Below are positions 15,285-24,330 of a DNA stretch of 64,000 nucleotides, one piece after another; within the stretch, counting starts at the first letter, position 1; every line of letters begins with the position of its first letter. The stretch comes from Propioniferax innocua (GTDB taxonomy: Bacteria > Actinomycetota > Actinomycetes > Propionibacteriales > Propionibacteriaceae). The stretch covers positions 620,001-684,000 of the forward strand of contig NZ_VFOR01000001.1 in NCBI RefSeq assembly GCF_006716235.1. Reading direction: 5' to 3'. The notes under the pieces are model-generated. The model ran no database searches. It saw only the letters and a list, made by a program, of their open reading frames with translations, and was not told the origin of the DNA. Position numbers and translations under genes: made by a program.

Positions 15285-16519
15285 GCGGGCCTCCTGTCCA
15301 GGTTCGTGATCGTCGGGCTTGTGATCGTCGGGCTTGGGGCGCTGTGCCCCATGCGGCTGCGTTTGGTCGCCAGGTATGCGGCGTTGTCGGGCGTCTCCCC
15401 CACGTGCAGCGGGATCTGCTGGGTGACGGTGATGCCGTGCTGCTGCAGTTCGGCGGGTTTTTCGGGGTTGTTGGTCAGCAGCTGTACCTCGGTGATCCCG
15501 AGATGCAGCAGGATCGCCGCGGCCGCGGCATATTCACGGTCGTCCACGGGGAGCCCCAGGTTGGTCTGTGCATCGACGGTGTCGGCGCCGGCGTCCTGTT
15601 CGGCGTAGGCGCGGAGCTTGTCGAGCAGTCCGACGCCCCGGCCCTCGTGTCCACGCAGGTACACCACGACGCCGCCGTTGCGGCCCACATCGTCCAGTGC
15701 GGCATCCAGTTGGGGCCCGCAGTCGCATCGTGTCGAACCGAACGCATCGCCGGTCAGACACTCCGAATGCACCCGCACGCGTGCGCCACCGGGCCTTACG
15801 AGGGCCACATGTTCAGCACCGGTGCGTCGATCACGGAAGCCGTGCACGGTGAAGCGTCCATGCCGCGTCGGCAACTGCGAGGTGGCCACCGGCTCCACGC
15901 GGTCATGACGCTCCCGCCAGGCCACCAGGGCCTCGATCGTGATGACCGGCAGGTCGTGCTCGGCGCCCAACGCCAGCACATCGGTGGTCCGCATCATCTC
16001 GCCGGTGTCGTGGACGAGTTCACCGATCGCGCCCACCGGCTCCAGCCCGGCCAGCCGACACAGGTCGACCGTCGCCTCGGTGTGCCCGCGCCTGGTGAAG
16101 ACACCACCCTCACGGGCTCGCAGCGGCACCACGTGGCCGGGACGGATGAGGTCATCGGCGGTGGCGTCGGGGTCGGCGAGGACGCCGATGGTGCGGGTGC
16201 GGTCAGCGGCCGAGATACCGGTGGTGACGCCGGCGGCCGCGTCGACGGTCACGGTGTAGGCGGTGCGCAGGGAATCCTGGTTGCGCGGCACCATGAGCGG
16301 CAGGTCGAGCCGGTCGGCGATGGCGTCGGTCATCGGCGCACAGATGTAGCCGGACGAATGCCGGATGGTCCACGCCATCCACTCCGCTGTGGTGGTCTGG
16401 GCGGCCAGGACCACATCTCCTTCGTTCTCACGGTCCTCGTCATCGAGGACGAGCACCGGACGCCCCGCACGCAGGGCCTCCAATGCGGCGTCGATGGACG
16501 CGAACGCGGGGGAAGTCAT
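15281..16519 (-). CDS. ribBA: Bifunctional DHBP synthase / GTP cyclohydrolase II
   Basis: This 412-residue fusion makes both riboflavin precursors. The N-terminal RibB domain (about 1-205) has [18 protein letters not shown] and the [11 protein letters not shown] segment. The C-terminal RibA domain shows the zinc ligands in [19 protein letters not shown], then [12 protein letters not shown]. The ATG at 16519 follows GAGGAGA at 6-7 nt; a longer frame upstream would overlap ribE and adds unrelated sequence. Its start overlaps the ribE stop by ATGA and its stop overlaps the ribH start. A GCGGCCGC octamer (15519-15526) lies within it. Confidence 0.96.
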   Translation of the reverse strand: MTSPAFASIDAALEALRAGRPVLVLDDEDRENEGDVVLAAQTTTAEWMAWTIRHSSGYICAPMTDAIADRLDLPLMVPRNQDSLRTAYTVTVDAAAGVTTGISAADRTRTIGVLADPDATADDLIRPGHVVPLRAREGGVFTRRGHTEATVDLCRLAGLEPVGAIGELVHDTGEMMRTTDVLALGAEHDLPVITIEALVAWRERHDRVEPVATSQLPTRHGRFTVHGFRDRRTGAEHVALVRPGGARVRVHSECLTGDAFGSTRCDCGPQLDAALDDVGRNGGVVVYLRGHEGRGVGLLDKLRAYAEQDAGADTVDAQTNLGLPVDDREYAAAAAILLHLGITEVQLLTNNPEKPAELQQHGITVTQQIPLHVGETPDNAAYLATKRSRMGHSAPSPTITSPTITNLDRRPA

Positions 16520-17172
16520 CGGTTCTCCTCGGTGGTCTGGTGAGCAGTGCTCTGAGTGGTGGCTTCGAGATGACGGGCGACGTATTTGGCAAGCACATCG
16601 GTCTCGAGATTGACGCGGGCTCCGGGCCGGAGACACCCCAGCGTCGTGGCTTCGAGCGTCGTGGGGATCAACGAGACCTCGAAGCCGTCATCGGTGAGCG
16701 CACTGATCGTCAGCGACACCCCGTCGATCGCGATGGACCCCTTGTGGACGCAGAACGTTCGGGCATCGGCGGGCGCGGTGAAACGCAGCACCTCCCAGCG
16801 CTCATCGGGGCGACGCTCGACCAGTTCCCCCACCGCATCCACGTGCCCCTGGACGATGTGTCCATCGAGGCGTCCGTCGGCACGCATGGCCCGTTCGAGG
16901 TTGACCGCGGACCCGACCTCGAGATCCCCCAGCGCGGTGACGGCGAGTGATTCGCCCATCACATCGGCGGTGAACCATGATGCGGTGTGCTCCACCACGG
17001 TCAGACACACGCCGTTGACGGCGATCGAGCACCCCGGCTCGGCGTCATCGAGGACGCCATGTGTGGCGTCATCGAGGACGCCATGTGTGGCGATGCGGAA
17101 CGTCACGATGCCGCCCCCACCGTCGTCGACCGCCTCCACGGTGCCGATCTCGCTGATGATTCCGGTGAACAT
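16516..17172 (-). CDS. ribE: Riboflavin synthase alpha chain
   Basis: This 218-residue enzyme dismutates two lumazine molecules to riboflavin. It is made of two similar barrels: the first begins MFTGIISEIGTVEAV and contains GCSIAVNGVCLTVVEH, the second begins LDGHIVQGHVDAVGEL and contains GSIAIDGVSLTISAL. An eight-residue unit in the first barrel (HGVLDDAT) is present twice because of a 24-bp tandem duplication. The insertion is in frame and falls in a loop between strands, so function may be kept. It is followed at once by ribBA. Confidence 0.96.
   Translation of the reverse strand: MFTGIISEIGTVEAVDDGGGGIVTFRIATHGVLDDATHGVLDDAEPGCSIAVNGVCLTVVEHTASWFTADVMGESLAVTALGDLEVGSAVNLERAMRADGRLDGHIVQGHVDAVGELVERRPDERWEVLRFTAPADARTFCVHKGSIAIDGVSLTISALTDDGFEVSLIPTTLEATTLGCLRPGARVNLETDVLAKYVARHLEATTQSTAHQTTEENR
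17041..17088. repeat. 24-bp tandem duplication inside ribE
   Basis: Bases 17041-17064 are repeated exactly at 17065-17088. The repeat is in frame and doubles eight residues of riboflavin synthase. Perfect identity suggests a recent slippage event that could expand or contract. Confidence 0.95.
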
Positions 17173-18201
17173 TCAGGCCTCCTCGCCCGGTCGGTGGACG
17201 CGGAGGTGCCAGCGCACATCCGGGCCCATGGTGCGGACGTCCATGGTCCGCAGGTCGATGGCATCGACGATGGTGCCGACGCCCAGATCGGTGACCGCCA
17301 CGAGGCCATCACCCAACAACTTGGGGCCGAGCCAGGCGATCACGTCATCGATACAGTCGGCCCGCCAGAACGCGGCGGCCAGCGTCGGCCCGCCCTCGAG
17401 CCAGACCGAACGGATACCCCGTTCCTGCAACGTGGACAACGCCTCACGGGCGTCCCTGGTGCGCAACGAGATGGTCTCGGCGGCATCGTCGAACACCCGC
17501 GCCTCCGGCGCCGTCTCACGCAGACCCATGACCACCCGCAGTGGCTGCCGATCCAGCAGGGTGCCGTCGGCATCACGCGCGGTGAGATGGGGATCGTCGG
17601 CGAGGACTGTTCCCGTGCCGACGAGCACCGCGCCATGCCGAGCCCGCTCACGTCCCACATCGGCTCGTGCCTGCGGACCGGTGATCCACTGGCTCGTCCC
17701 ATCGGCGGCCGCCACGCGCCCGTCAAGCGTCGCGGCGTATTTCCACGTGACGCGTGGGCGACCGTGGCGGAGCGAGAACGCCCAGTCCGGGTTGAGGAGG
17801 TCAGCGTCCTCGGCGAGCACTCCGCCGACAACCTCGACACCGGCGGCCCGCAGGGTCTCGGCGCCCCCACCGGATGTGACGCCCGGATCAGCGGATGCGA
17901 ACACGACGCGGCGGATCCCGGCCTCGATGATCGCCTCGGCGCAGGGGCCGGTGCGGCCGGTGTGGTTGCAGGGTTCGAGGGTGATGTGGATGGTGGCGCC
18001 GCGGGCCGCGTCGGCGGCTTCGCGCAGCGCGACGACCTCGGCATGTGGTGTGCCCGCGCCCGCATGCCACCCGGTGCCCACAACCACACCGTCGGCCACC
18101 ACCACAGCACCGACCCGTGGATTGGGATCGACGGCAGGCCCCTTGACGGCAAGCGCCAGCGCCTGCCGCATGAAGCGTTCATCCTCGGATGCGTGGTGCA
18201 C
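17173..18201 (-). CDS. ribD: Bifunctional pyrimidine deaminase/reductase
   Basis: This 342-residue enzyme catalyses the deaminase and reductase steps after GTP cyclohydrolase II. The zinc-binding deaminase domain has HAEVVAL and EPCNHTGRTGPCAEAI; the reductase domain has VTWKYAATLDGRVAAADGTSQWITG and VWLEGGPTLAAAF. The GTG at 18201 is chosen because AGGAGGGG lies just upstream and homologues begin around SEDERFMRQAL. The longer frame to 18408 would run through the FMN riboswitch. It is the first gene of the ribD-ribE-ribBA-ribH operon. Confidence 0.95.
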   Translation of the reverse strand: MHHASEDERFMRQALALAVKGPAVDPNPRVGAVVVADGVVVGTGWHAGAGTPHAEVVALREAADAARGATIHITLEPCNHTGRTGPCAEAIIEAGIRRVVFASADPGVTSGGGAETLRAAGVEVVGGVLAEDADLLNPDWAFSLRHGRPRVTWKYAATLDGRVAAADGTSQWITGPQARADVGRERARHGAVLVGTGTVLADDPHLTARDADGTLLDRQPLRVVMGLRETAPEARVFDDAAETISLRTRDAREALSTLQERGIRSVWLEGGPTLAAAFWRADCIDDVIAWLGPKLLGDGLVAVTDLGVGTIVDAIDLRTMDVRTMGPDVRWHLRVHRPGEEA

Positions 18202-18307
18202 ATCCCCTCCTGCTCGTCGACGGTCGTCGTCACGAACTCCGGGGATCACCAGAACGCGCGCAGCGTGAATGGGTACGTCAAAACCCATGCACGGTGCACA
18301 CACCGAT

Positions 18308-18443
18308 ACGTGCTGCCTCCCATCCGGACTTTCACCGTCGGTTGGGGAGTTCCACCCCATCAACCAGAAGCGGATCTGCCGATCCACCGCTGGGTCGCGG
18401 ACTGTCACCGCCGGCTCGGATTTTCACCGACCCCGGAGCACGT
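18308..18443 (-). ncRNA. FMN riboswitch (RFN element)
   Basis: Read on the minus strand, all conserved RFN blocks are present in order: CGGGGTCGGTGAAAATCC, GAGCCGGCGGTGACAGTCC, CGACCC, a variable arm, and ACGGTGAAAGTCCGGATGGG. The closing P1 helix is a perfect 7-bp pairing, ACGTGCT with AGCACGT. It lies about 105 nt upstream of ribD. FMN binding should switch off the rib operon; the leader between the aptamer and ribD probably holds the expression platform, but I could not define a single terminator or anti-SD helix. TATAGT (18451-18456, minus strand) just upstream is a likely -10. Confidence 0.95.
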
Positions 18444-18506
18444 TGCCGCCACTATAGTCCTTCCGACACCTGAGGGAAGGCCTGCGGCCCAGCGGAAGGG
18501 GGAACC

Positions 18507-19454
18507 ATGGCGCGCATCACCGTGATCGGCGGCACCCTTGCGGGCATGGCCACCGCCGCCCGGCTCGCCAAACAGCGTCATGAGGTGACCCTCGTCGCCC
18601 CGGCCGAGACCTTGGTCGAGGATGCGTCCGCGAAGATCAGCGACCATCCGGTGGCCGACGCCACTTCCTTCGCCTTCCCCGCCCCGTGGCGTGATCTGTT
18701 CCGCAAGAGCGGACGCACGCTCGACGCCGAACTCGCCCGTCACTCCCTGACGCTCGCGCCCGCCCCCGGCCGGACGGTCGGCGTCGACCGATGGCATCTG
18801 CCACCGGAGCGGGGTGCCCAGTTCACCGTGCTGAGCGAACGTTTCGGAGAACCCGTCGCCGAACGGTGGCGCGACCTCCTCGACGGTCTCGACACCGTGT
18901 GGCAGCACCGTCGCCGCCTCGGCATGGAGTTCACCTTCAGCCCCAAAGCGCACCGCGCCGCTCGAGGTGAACTGTGGTCCGACCGCACCGTCGCCGACTT
19001 GGCCGAAGGTCTGCCGGGCGAACTCGCCGACCTCGTACATTCCACCGCCACGGGGGATCCGGGCCGTTCCCCAGCCGTCGACGCGGTGTGGCTCGCTGTC
19101 GAGCGCACCTTCGGCCGTTGGCGGCTCCTCGACGCGAACGGCCGAACCATGCCGACCACCACCATGATCGAGGTCCTCGCAGGCCGCCTGCGTCAGCGTC
19201 GCGTGGACGTCATCCCCGAGCCCCCGGCACACGCCGACGCGGTCATCGACGCCCACATCCACACCCCGAGGGGCGCATGGTTTCGTCGGCCCGGACCACG
19301 TCGGCGTCTGCGCCGGAACCACTACGTGTGCGGCGAGCACACCAAGGCCGGTTCCGGCCCGGTGGGACAACTGCTCTCGGCCGCACTGGCGACCTATGCT
19401 GCGCATCTGGATCTCACGGGAACGGACATTCACCCCTCGGTGAAAGACACGTAG
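18507..19454 (+). CDS. NAD(P)/FAD-binding oxidoreductase-like protein
   Basis: This 315-residue protein has an N-terminal Rossmann dinucleotide-binding motif (ITVIGGTLAGMATAARLA) and a basic-acidic strand (HEVTLVAP), as in phytoene-desaturase/amine-oxidase-type flavoproteins. The C-terminal part (NHYVCGEHTKAGSGPVGQLLSAALATYA) resembles the second FAD-contacting region of those enzymes. The protein is shorter than typical desaturases (450-500 residues), so the substrate domain is reduced. The start follows GGAAGGGGGAA. No substrate can be assigned. Its 3' end carries the promoter of the next gene. Confidence 0.7.
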   Translation: MARITVIGGTLAGMATAARLAKQRHEVTLVAPAETLVEDASAKISDHPVADATSFAFPAPWRDLFRKSGRTLDAELARHSLTLAPAPGRTVGVDRWHLPPERGAQFTVLSERFGEPVAERWRDLLDGLDTVWQHRRRLGMEFTFSPKAHRAARGELWSDRTVADLAEGLPGELADLVHSTATGDPGRSPAVDAVWLAVERTFGRWRLLDANGRTMPTTTMIEVLAGRLRQRRVDVIPEPPAHADAVIDAHIHTPRGAWFRRPGPRRRLRRNHYVCGEHTKAGSGPVGQLLSAALATYAAHLDLTGTDIHPSVKDT

Positions 19455-19457
19455 AAT
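19429..19457 (+). promoter_or_regulatory. helD promoter with palindrome at -35
   Basis: TTCACC (19429-19434) and TAGAAT (19452-19457) are separated by exactly 17 bp. The -35 is one arm of a perfect inverted repeat, TTCACC-CCTC-GGTGAA (19429-19444), a good repressor-site candidate. The element overlaps the end of the upstream coding sequence. Confidence 0.65.
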
Positions 19458-19523
19458 CGTGGGTCTGATTGAAGCTGAGGTCTGATCCAAACAGGGATCC
19501 GATCCAGGAAAGTGGAGGCAGGT

Positions 19524-21722
19524 TTGACGTCACAGCCCGATTCCCTCGCTCGTGAGCTTGCTGCCGAGCAGGCCCACGTCGACGCCGTGTATGCCCGCCT
19601 CGATGCCGCGACACGCTCGGCCGAACAGGTGGCGCAGCAGGGCAGGGACCTCTTCCGTACCGAGCGCACCAATTTCGTGCGGGAGGAGGATGGGACAGGC
19701 ATGTTCGAACGCGACGTGTTCGCGTTCCAGGCCGCCAAGCGTCTGGCGACCCTCGAATCCGAACACGAGGGGTTGGTCTTCGGTCGGCTCGACCGCACCG
19801 ATGGCGAGGCATTGCACATCGGCCGCATCGGCGTGCGTGACGACGAGTACGAGCCCTTGGTGATCGATTGGCGTGCCCGCGCCGCCGAACCCTTCTACCG
19901 CGCCACCCCCAATGAGCCGATGCAGGTGGTGCGTCGACGCGTCCTGCGTTGCCGTGGGCAGAAGGTCATCGGGATCGAGGACGATCTGCTCGACGGAGAT
20001 TCCAACGCCGACCTCGTCGTCATCGGCGAGGGTGCGCTGATGGCCGCCCTCAAACGTGCTCGCGGGCCCCAGATGCGAGACATCGTCGCCACCATCCAGA
20101 GCGAGCAGGACGAGGCGATCCGCGCTCCCCACCAGGGTTTCACGATCATCTCGGGTGGTCCGGGCACGGGGAAGACCGTCGTCGCACTGCATCGTGCCGC
20201 ATTCCTGCTGTACACCCATCGCCGACGCTTCGAGAACGGCGGCGTTCTGGTGGTGGGGCCATCCCGTGTGTTCCTCACCTACATCGAACGCGTCCTGCCG
20301 TCCCTCGGTGAGGACTCGGTGACGCTGCACGACCTCGGTTCGGTGGCCTCCGACGTTCTCGGGCGCAGCGCCGAACGTGTCGATGACTCCCGCACCCACG
20401 GCATCAAGGGATCGTCCCGCATGGTCGGCATCCTGCGTCGTCTCGTGGATCTCCCGCTCGACCCCACCGCTCCCACCGGCGTTCTCGGCGAGACCGGGCC
20501 CGGCGTTCTGCGCGTCTCGGTGAAGGGTGAGGTGCTCACCGCCGGGCTCGAGACCACCCACCGGATCCGCAGCCGCGTCCTGAAACAGACCAAGCTCAAC
20601 CTTGGACGCCAGCCCGCGGCGTCAGCCATGCTCGATCATCTGTGGTCGATCTTCTCCAACGACGCCGGTATCACTCGGGACGAGTTCGAGGATTTCGTGA
20701 CGAGTTCGGCGTCCTGGCGCATGTTCCTCCAGGCTTGGTGGCCGACGCTCAGCCCCGAGCAGGTGCTCCGTCGACTGGCCGATCCCGATGTGGTGGCCCA
20801 GGTGGCCACCGGCATGCACCCCGACGACCGTGACGCGCTGGCCGCGTCATACCGCGACCACACCGATTTCACCGTCGATGACATGGCACTGCTCGATGAG
20901 CTGGCACAGATCATCGGCCCCGTCCCCGAAGATCCCGAAGAGGACCCGTCGTTGTTCCTCGAGGAGGGTGCCGGCGTGGACGAATTGGTGACGATCACCG
21001 ACCGGCTCCGCGATGAACGGGCCGAGGACCCTGCCGAGGATCGACACCGCCGATTCGCGCATGTGCTGGTGGATGAGGCCCAGGACCTCTCACCCATGCA
21101 GTGGCGCATGTTGCGTCGGCGCGGCGGGCAGGCGTCGTGGACGATCGTGGGTGACCCCGCCCAGAGTTCATGGCCCGACGCCACAGAGACCCAGCGTGTG
21201 CTCGACGACCTGATGGGCACCGCGCCACGGCGTCAGCACCGCATGAGCACGAACTACCGGTCGCCGGCCGAGGTGTTCGAACTCGCCGCACAGGTGGTCA
21301 CCAAGGTGGCACCCGATGCCGACCTTCCCGATGCAGTGCGACGCACCGGGCACGCACCGCGCCTGACCACCACGACACCCAAGGATCTGGCCCGCCATGT
21401 GGAGGGGCTCATCGCCGACATGCTCGCCGCGGTGGAGGGCACGATCGGCGTCATCACACCGACGGCCCACCTCGATTTGCGAGACCGCGTCACCATGACC
21501 GATCCACGCGTGATCTGGGTGACGCCGTTGCAGTCCAAGGGCTTGGAGTACGACGCGGTCGTGGTGGTGGACCCCGACGCGATCGTCGAGGAGTCACCCG
21601 GGCGCGAGCGCGTCCTCTACGTGGCTCTCACCCGACCCACGCAGTTGCTCGCGACCGTGGATCTCACGACCAATCCAGCCTGGCGTGAATCTCTCGAGTG
21701 GCGCGCGACCGATTCTGCGTGA
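19524..21722 (+). CDS. helD: HelD-like RNA polymerase recycling ATPase/helicase
   Basis: This UvrD/Rep-like superfamily 1 protein of about 732 residues has an N-terminal coiled-coil arm (AREL through AEQVAQQGRDLF), Walker A ISGGPGTGKT (about 211-218), Walker B VLVDEAQDLS, the VGDPAQSSW motif and C-terminal motifs LQSKGLEYDAVVVVDP and VALTRPTQ. This is the HelD/HelR architecture, which removes stalled RNA polymerase from DNA; some actinobacterial members give rifamycin tolerance. I see no rifamycin-associated element in its promoter. The TTG start is preferred because GGAGG (19514-19518) lies 5 nt upstream; a GTG at 19512 is the alternative. Its 3' end overlaps the convergent metF by 59 bp. 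Confidence 0.9.
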   Translation: MTSQPDSLARELAAEQAHVDAVYARLDAATRSAEQVAQQGRDLFRTERTNFVREEDGTGMFERDVFAFQAAKRLATLESEHEGLVFGRLDRTDGEALHIGRIGVRDDEYEPLVIDWRARAAEPFYRATPNEPMQVVRRRVLRCRGQKVIGIEDDLLDGDSNADLVVIGEGALMAALKRARGPQMRDIVATIQSEQDEAIRAPHQGFTIISGGPGTGKTVVALHRAAFLLYTHRRRFENGGVLVVGPSRVFLTYIERVLPSLGEDSVTLHDLGSVASDVLGRSAERVDDSRTHGIKGSSRMVGILRRLVDLPLDPTAPTGVLGETGPGVLRVSVKGEVLTAGLETTHRIRSRVLKQTKLNLGRQPAASAMLDHLWSIFSNDAGITRDEFEDFVTSSASWRMFLQAWWPTLSPEQVLRRLADPDVVAQVATGMHPDDRDALAASYRDHTDFTVDDMALLDELAQIIGPVPEDPEEDPSLFLEEGAGVDELVTITDRLRDERAEDPAEDRHRRFAHVLVDEAQDLSPMQWRMLRRRGGQASWTIVGDPAQSSWPDATETQRVLDDLMGTAPRRQHRMSTNYRSPAEVFELAAQVVTKVAPDADLPDAVRRTGHAPRLTTTTPKDLARHVEGLIADMLAAVEGTIGVITPTAHLDLRDRVTMTDPRVIWVTPLQSKGLEYDAVVVVDPDAIVEESPGRERVLYVALTRPTQLLATVDLTTNPAWRESLEWRATDSA

Positions 21723-22560
21723 AGAAGTGCAGCCCAGGTGCTCCTCCGTCGAGGAGCGCTTGGGAGACCTCGGTGCCGATCTCGACGCCTACAGCACGCA
21801 CGGCTTCGGGATCATCGGCGACAGCGTGGATGCGTGAGACGACCGGCTCGGGGAGCTCGGCTCCGGAGAGTTCGGCGAACACCTCGATCTGACGCACGTT
21901 CGTCACCGGCATGATCCCCGGGATGATCGGGAGGTCACAGCCATGGGCACGCACCCGATCCACGAGTTCGAAGTAGCGCTCAGGGGTGAAGAACAACTGC
22001 GTGATGGCGAAGCTCGCCCCCGCCTCTGCCTTCTCCACCAGCAGCTGTGCGTCGAGATCGGGATCACCGCCGGGGTGGATGTCGGGGAACGCTGCCACTC
22101 CGATGCAGAAGTCACCCAACGAGGCGACGAGGCGCACCAGTTCGGTGGCGTTCGGCAGACCTTCGGGATGAGGTTCCCACGGCGCAGACGGGCCGCCCGG
22201 CGGATCTCCACGAACAGCGAGGATGTGCCGCACTCCCACATCGGCATACGAGCCGACGACGTGACGCAGCTGCGCGACGCTCTGCTCGACGCACGTGAGA
22301 TGCCCCATCGTCTCGAGCGTGGTGTTCGCCGCGATGTGGCGCGTTGCGTCGATGGTCCGTTCCCGGGTGGAGCCGGATGCTCCGTACGTGACCGAGCAGA
22401 AATCGGGCTGAAGCGACTCCAGCTCCCGGACAGCCCGCCACAGTTGCTGCTGACCCGCTTCACTCTTGGGCGGGAAGAATTCGAAGGACGCCAAGGGGCC
22501 GCCGCCTGCGTGCAGTCGGTCGGCGATGGTGGGGCCACGGTCTGGTGCTAGTGAAGACAT
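21664..22560 (-). CDS. metF: 5,10-methylenetetrahydrofolate reductase
   Basis: This 298-residue FAD enzyme produces 5-methyl-THF for methionine synthesis. Diagnostic segments are SFEFFPPKSEAG, DFCSVTYGASGSTR, HLTCVEQS, ILAVRGDPPGG, AAFPDIHPGG and FAITQLFFTPERYF. The ATG at 22560 (MSSLAP) fits the family start. Its last 20 codons overlap the convergent helD gene. It is divergent from the polyprenyl synthase gene, with a gap of about 50 bp that must hold both promoters. Confidence 0.96.
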   Translation of the reverse strand: MSSLAPDRGPTIADRLHAGGGPLASFEFFPPKSEAGQQQLWRAVRELESLQPDFCSVTYGASGSTRERTIDATRHIAANTTLETMGHLTCVEQSVAQLRHVVGSYADVGVRHILAVRGDPPGGPSAPWEPHPEGLPNATELVRLVASLGDFCIGVAAFPDIHPGGDPDLDAQLLVEKAEAGASFAITQLFFTPERYFELVDRVRAHGCDLPIIPGIMPVTNVRQIEVFAELSGAELPEPVVSRIHAVADDPEAVRAVGVEIGTEVSQALLDGGAPGLHFFTQNRSRATREIHARLDWS

Positions 22561-22611
22561 CGCGATGCACCCTAGGCGCATGACACCGGCATGGGCGCAT
22601 AGGCTCGGATC

Positions 22612-23748
22612 GTGGTCACATTGCAGCCTGATACTCCCCTCGCCCCCGCGCTACGTGAACGGATCGGCGGTGCCATCGACGCGTTCATCGACGCCCAGCT
22701 CCCCATGCTCGCCCCCATGGGCCAGAACGTGGAGCCTCTGGTGCATCTGGCACGCGAGTTCTGCGCCGGAGGCAAGCGCCTGCGTCCGGCCTTCTGTCTG
22801 TGGGGTGCCGTGGCGGCAGGTGCCCAGGTGGACGAGGTGGAGGTGACAACCCCGCTCGTGCGTCTGGCGGCGAGCCTCGATCTGCTGCACGTCAGCGCGC
22901 TCATGCATGACGACGTGATGGATGGATCCGACACCCGACGCGGCCGGCCCGCCGCGCATGTGCAGTACACCGCCGCACACCGGGAGCGTGATTGGCTCGG
23001 TGACGCCGAGGGTTTTGGAGTCGCGGGGTCGATCCTCCTGGGTGACCTGCTGCTGGTCTGGTCGACACAGCTCGCCGACGAGTCCGGGCTCGAGCGGGCC
23101 GCACTCGACGCCGCGCTCCCCCTGCTGCACGCCATGCGGGCCGAGGTCGCGTGCGGACAATTCTTGGACGTGACAGCGCAGGTCCAGCCCTTCGGCGACC
23201 CGGCGAACATGGTGTCCGACACCGAACGCGTCGTCGAGTACAAGTCCGCGCGTTACTCGGTGCAGCGTCCGGTCATGGTCGGGGCCGCTGCGGGAGCCTC
23301 CCTCGCCGGACGAGACGCCGACTCGACCACGAAACTGCTGGAAGCGCTAGGGACGTTCGGCTCCTTGGTGGGACGCGCTTTCCAATACCGCGACGACGTG
23401 CTCGGGATCTTCGGCGACACTGATGTGACCGGCAAACCTGCCGGCGACGATTTGCGCGAGGGCAAGCGCACCGTCCTGATCGCCGAGACGCTTCGCCGCG
23501 TCGACGACGCCACCGCCACGCGCTTCCAGGGTCTGCTCGCGCGGGAGCTGAGCGTCGAGGAGGTCGAGACCGCTCGCAGCATCATCCGGGAGGCCGGTGC
23601 CCTGGACCGCGTCGAGGATCACATCTCCACCGCCGTCGCCGACGCCACCTCCGCCCTCGAGGCGGCCCACACCGCCGGACTCGTGACCGATGCCGGGCGC
23701 CAAGGATTGCTCGGTCTCATGCACGCTGCAGTGGACAGGGAGCACTGA
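22612..23748 (+). CDS. idsA: Polyprenyl diphosphate synthase
   Basis: This 378-residue trans-prenyltransferase makes geranylgeranyl or longer diphosphates. The first aspartate-rich motif is HDDVMDGSDTRRG and the second YRDDVLGIFGD; GGKRLRP near the N-terminus binds IPP. The residues before the first motif (LLHVSALMHDD) give no firm chain-length call. TAGGCT (22600-22605) lies 6 nt before the GTG, so the gene is probably leaderless. In mycobacteria idsA2 is likewise near metF and pknL. Confidence 0.92.
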   Translation: MVTLQPDTPLAPALRERIGGAIDAFIDAQLPMLAPMGQNVEPLVHLAREFCAGGKRLRPAFCLWGAVAAGAQVDEVEVTTPLVRLAASLDLLHVSALMHDDVMDGSDTRRGRPAAHVQYTAAHRERDWLGDAEGFGVAGSILLGDLLLVWSTQLADESGLERAALDAALPLLHAMRAEVACGQFLDVTAQVQPFGDPANMVSDTERVVEYKSARYSVQRPVMVGAAAGASLAGRDADSTTKLLEALGTFGSLVGRAFQYRDDVLGIFGDTDVTGKPAGDDLREGKRTVLIAETLRRVDDATATRFQGLLARELSVEEVETARSIIREAGALDRVEDHISTAVADATSALEAAHTAGLVTDAGRQGLLGLMHAAVDREH

Positions 23749-23844
23749 GGCCCGATGCCGTCGCCCACCTCCACGTCCTGTCTCCGCGTCCTGCCTCTAC
23801 GTCCTGCCGGGCAGACACGGCACAACGTAGGGGTGGGGCGGCAC

Positions 23845-24330
23845 TCAACGCCTGATGCGTTCGAAGCTTTCGTAGTGGTCGGAGGTCCAGTAATAGGCGA
23901 CGCCCTGCCCGGTGTCCTCACCCCCGGTGACGATCCGCAATGGGCCGCGATGGTCCAGCCCCGGGGATTCGACGGTGTACTCCCGGTAGTGACCCCGCGG
24001 CTCCTCGGGCAGGTATCCCTCGAAGTTCCCGAACGTCGAGCCGTCCTTGTCGTACGGGAACGGGCCACCGTGGTCGATGAGCTCGAGGGTCTCGTGGGCC
24101 TCTTGTGGTAGCTCCTCCACCTCGATCCATGGAAGACCGGATTCGGGGTCGACACCACCGCTCTCAGCATCACCGCTCTCAGCAGGGGCGGTGGCGGCAG
24201 GGGCGGTGGCAGCAGGGTCCTGACCGGATCCGCTACCTCCCGGGCCCTCTGTCAGGACGAGCGAGCAGCCGCTCACCATCAGTGCCAGCGCGGCCAGCAG
24301 CCCCAGCAGCGAGCCGACCACCCTCCGCAT
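23845..24330 (-). CDS. Lipoprotein with RNase Sa-like guanyl-specific ribonuclease domain
   Basis: This 161-residue protein has a lipoprotein signal peptide ending in MVSGC (lipidated Cys22), an Ala/Pro/Ser/Gly linker (25-65) and a C-terminal domain of about 95 residues that matches secreted microbial ribonucleases of the Sa/T1/barnase type: GGPFPYDKDGSTFGN, HYREYTVESPG and SDHYESF. The RNase Sa catalytic residues are all present (equivalents Glu117, Arg128 or Arg132, His152). The predicted product is an RNase tethered outside the membrane. No barstar-type inhibitor gene is visible. The start overlaps the thiE stop (TGATG), so it is co-translated with thiE. The domain lacks the cysteines of the RNase Sa disulphide. 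Confidence 0.85.
   Translation of the reverse strand: MRRVVGSLLGLLAALALMVSGCSLVLTEGPGGSGSGQDPAATAPAATAPAESGDAESGGVDPESGLPWIEVEELPQEAHETLELIDHGGPFPYDKDGSTFGNFEGYLPEEPRGHYREYTVESPGLDHRGPLRIVTGGEDTGQGVAYYWTSDHYESFERIRR

Noticed and set aside
18202-18408. A longer ribD starting near 18408.
   Set aside because: This frame runs through the FMN riboswitch and the leader; the sequence is unlike any RibD N-terminus.
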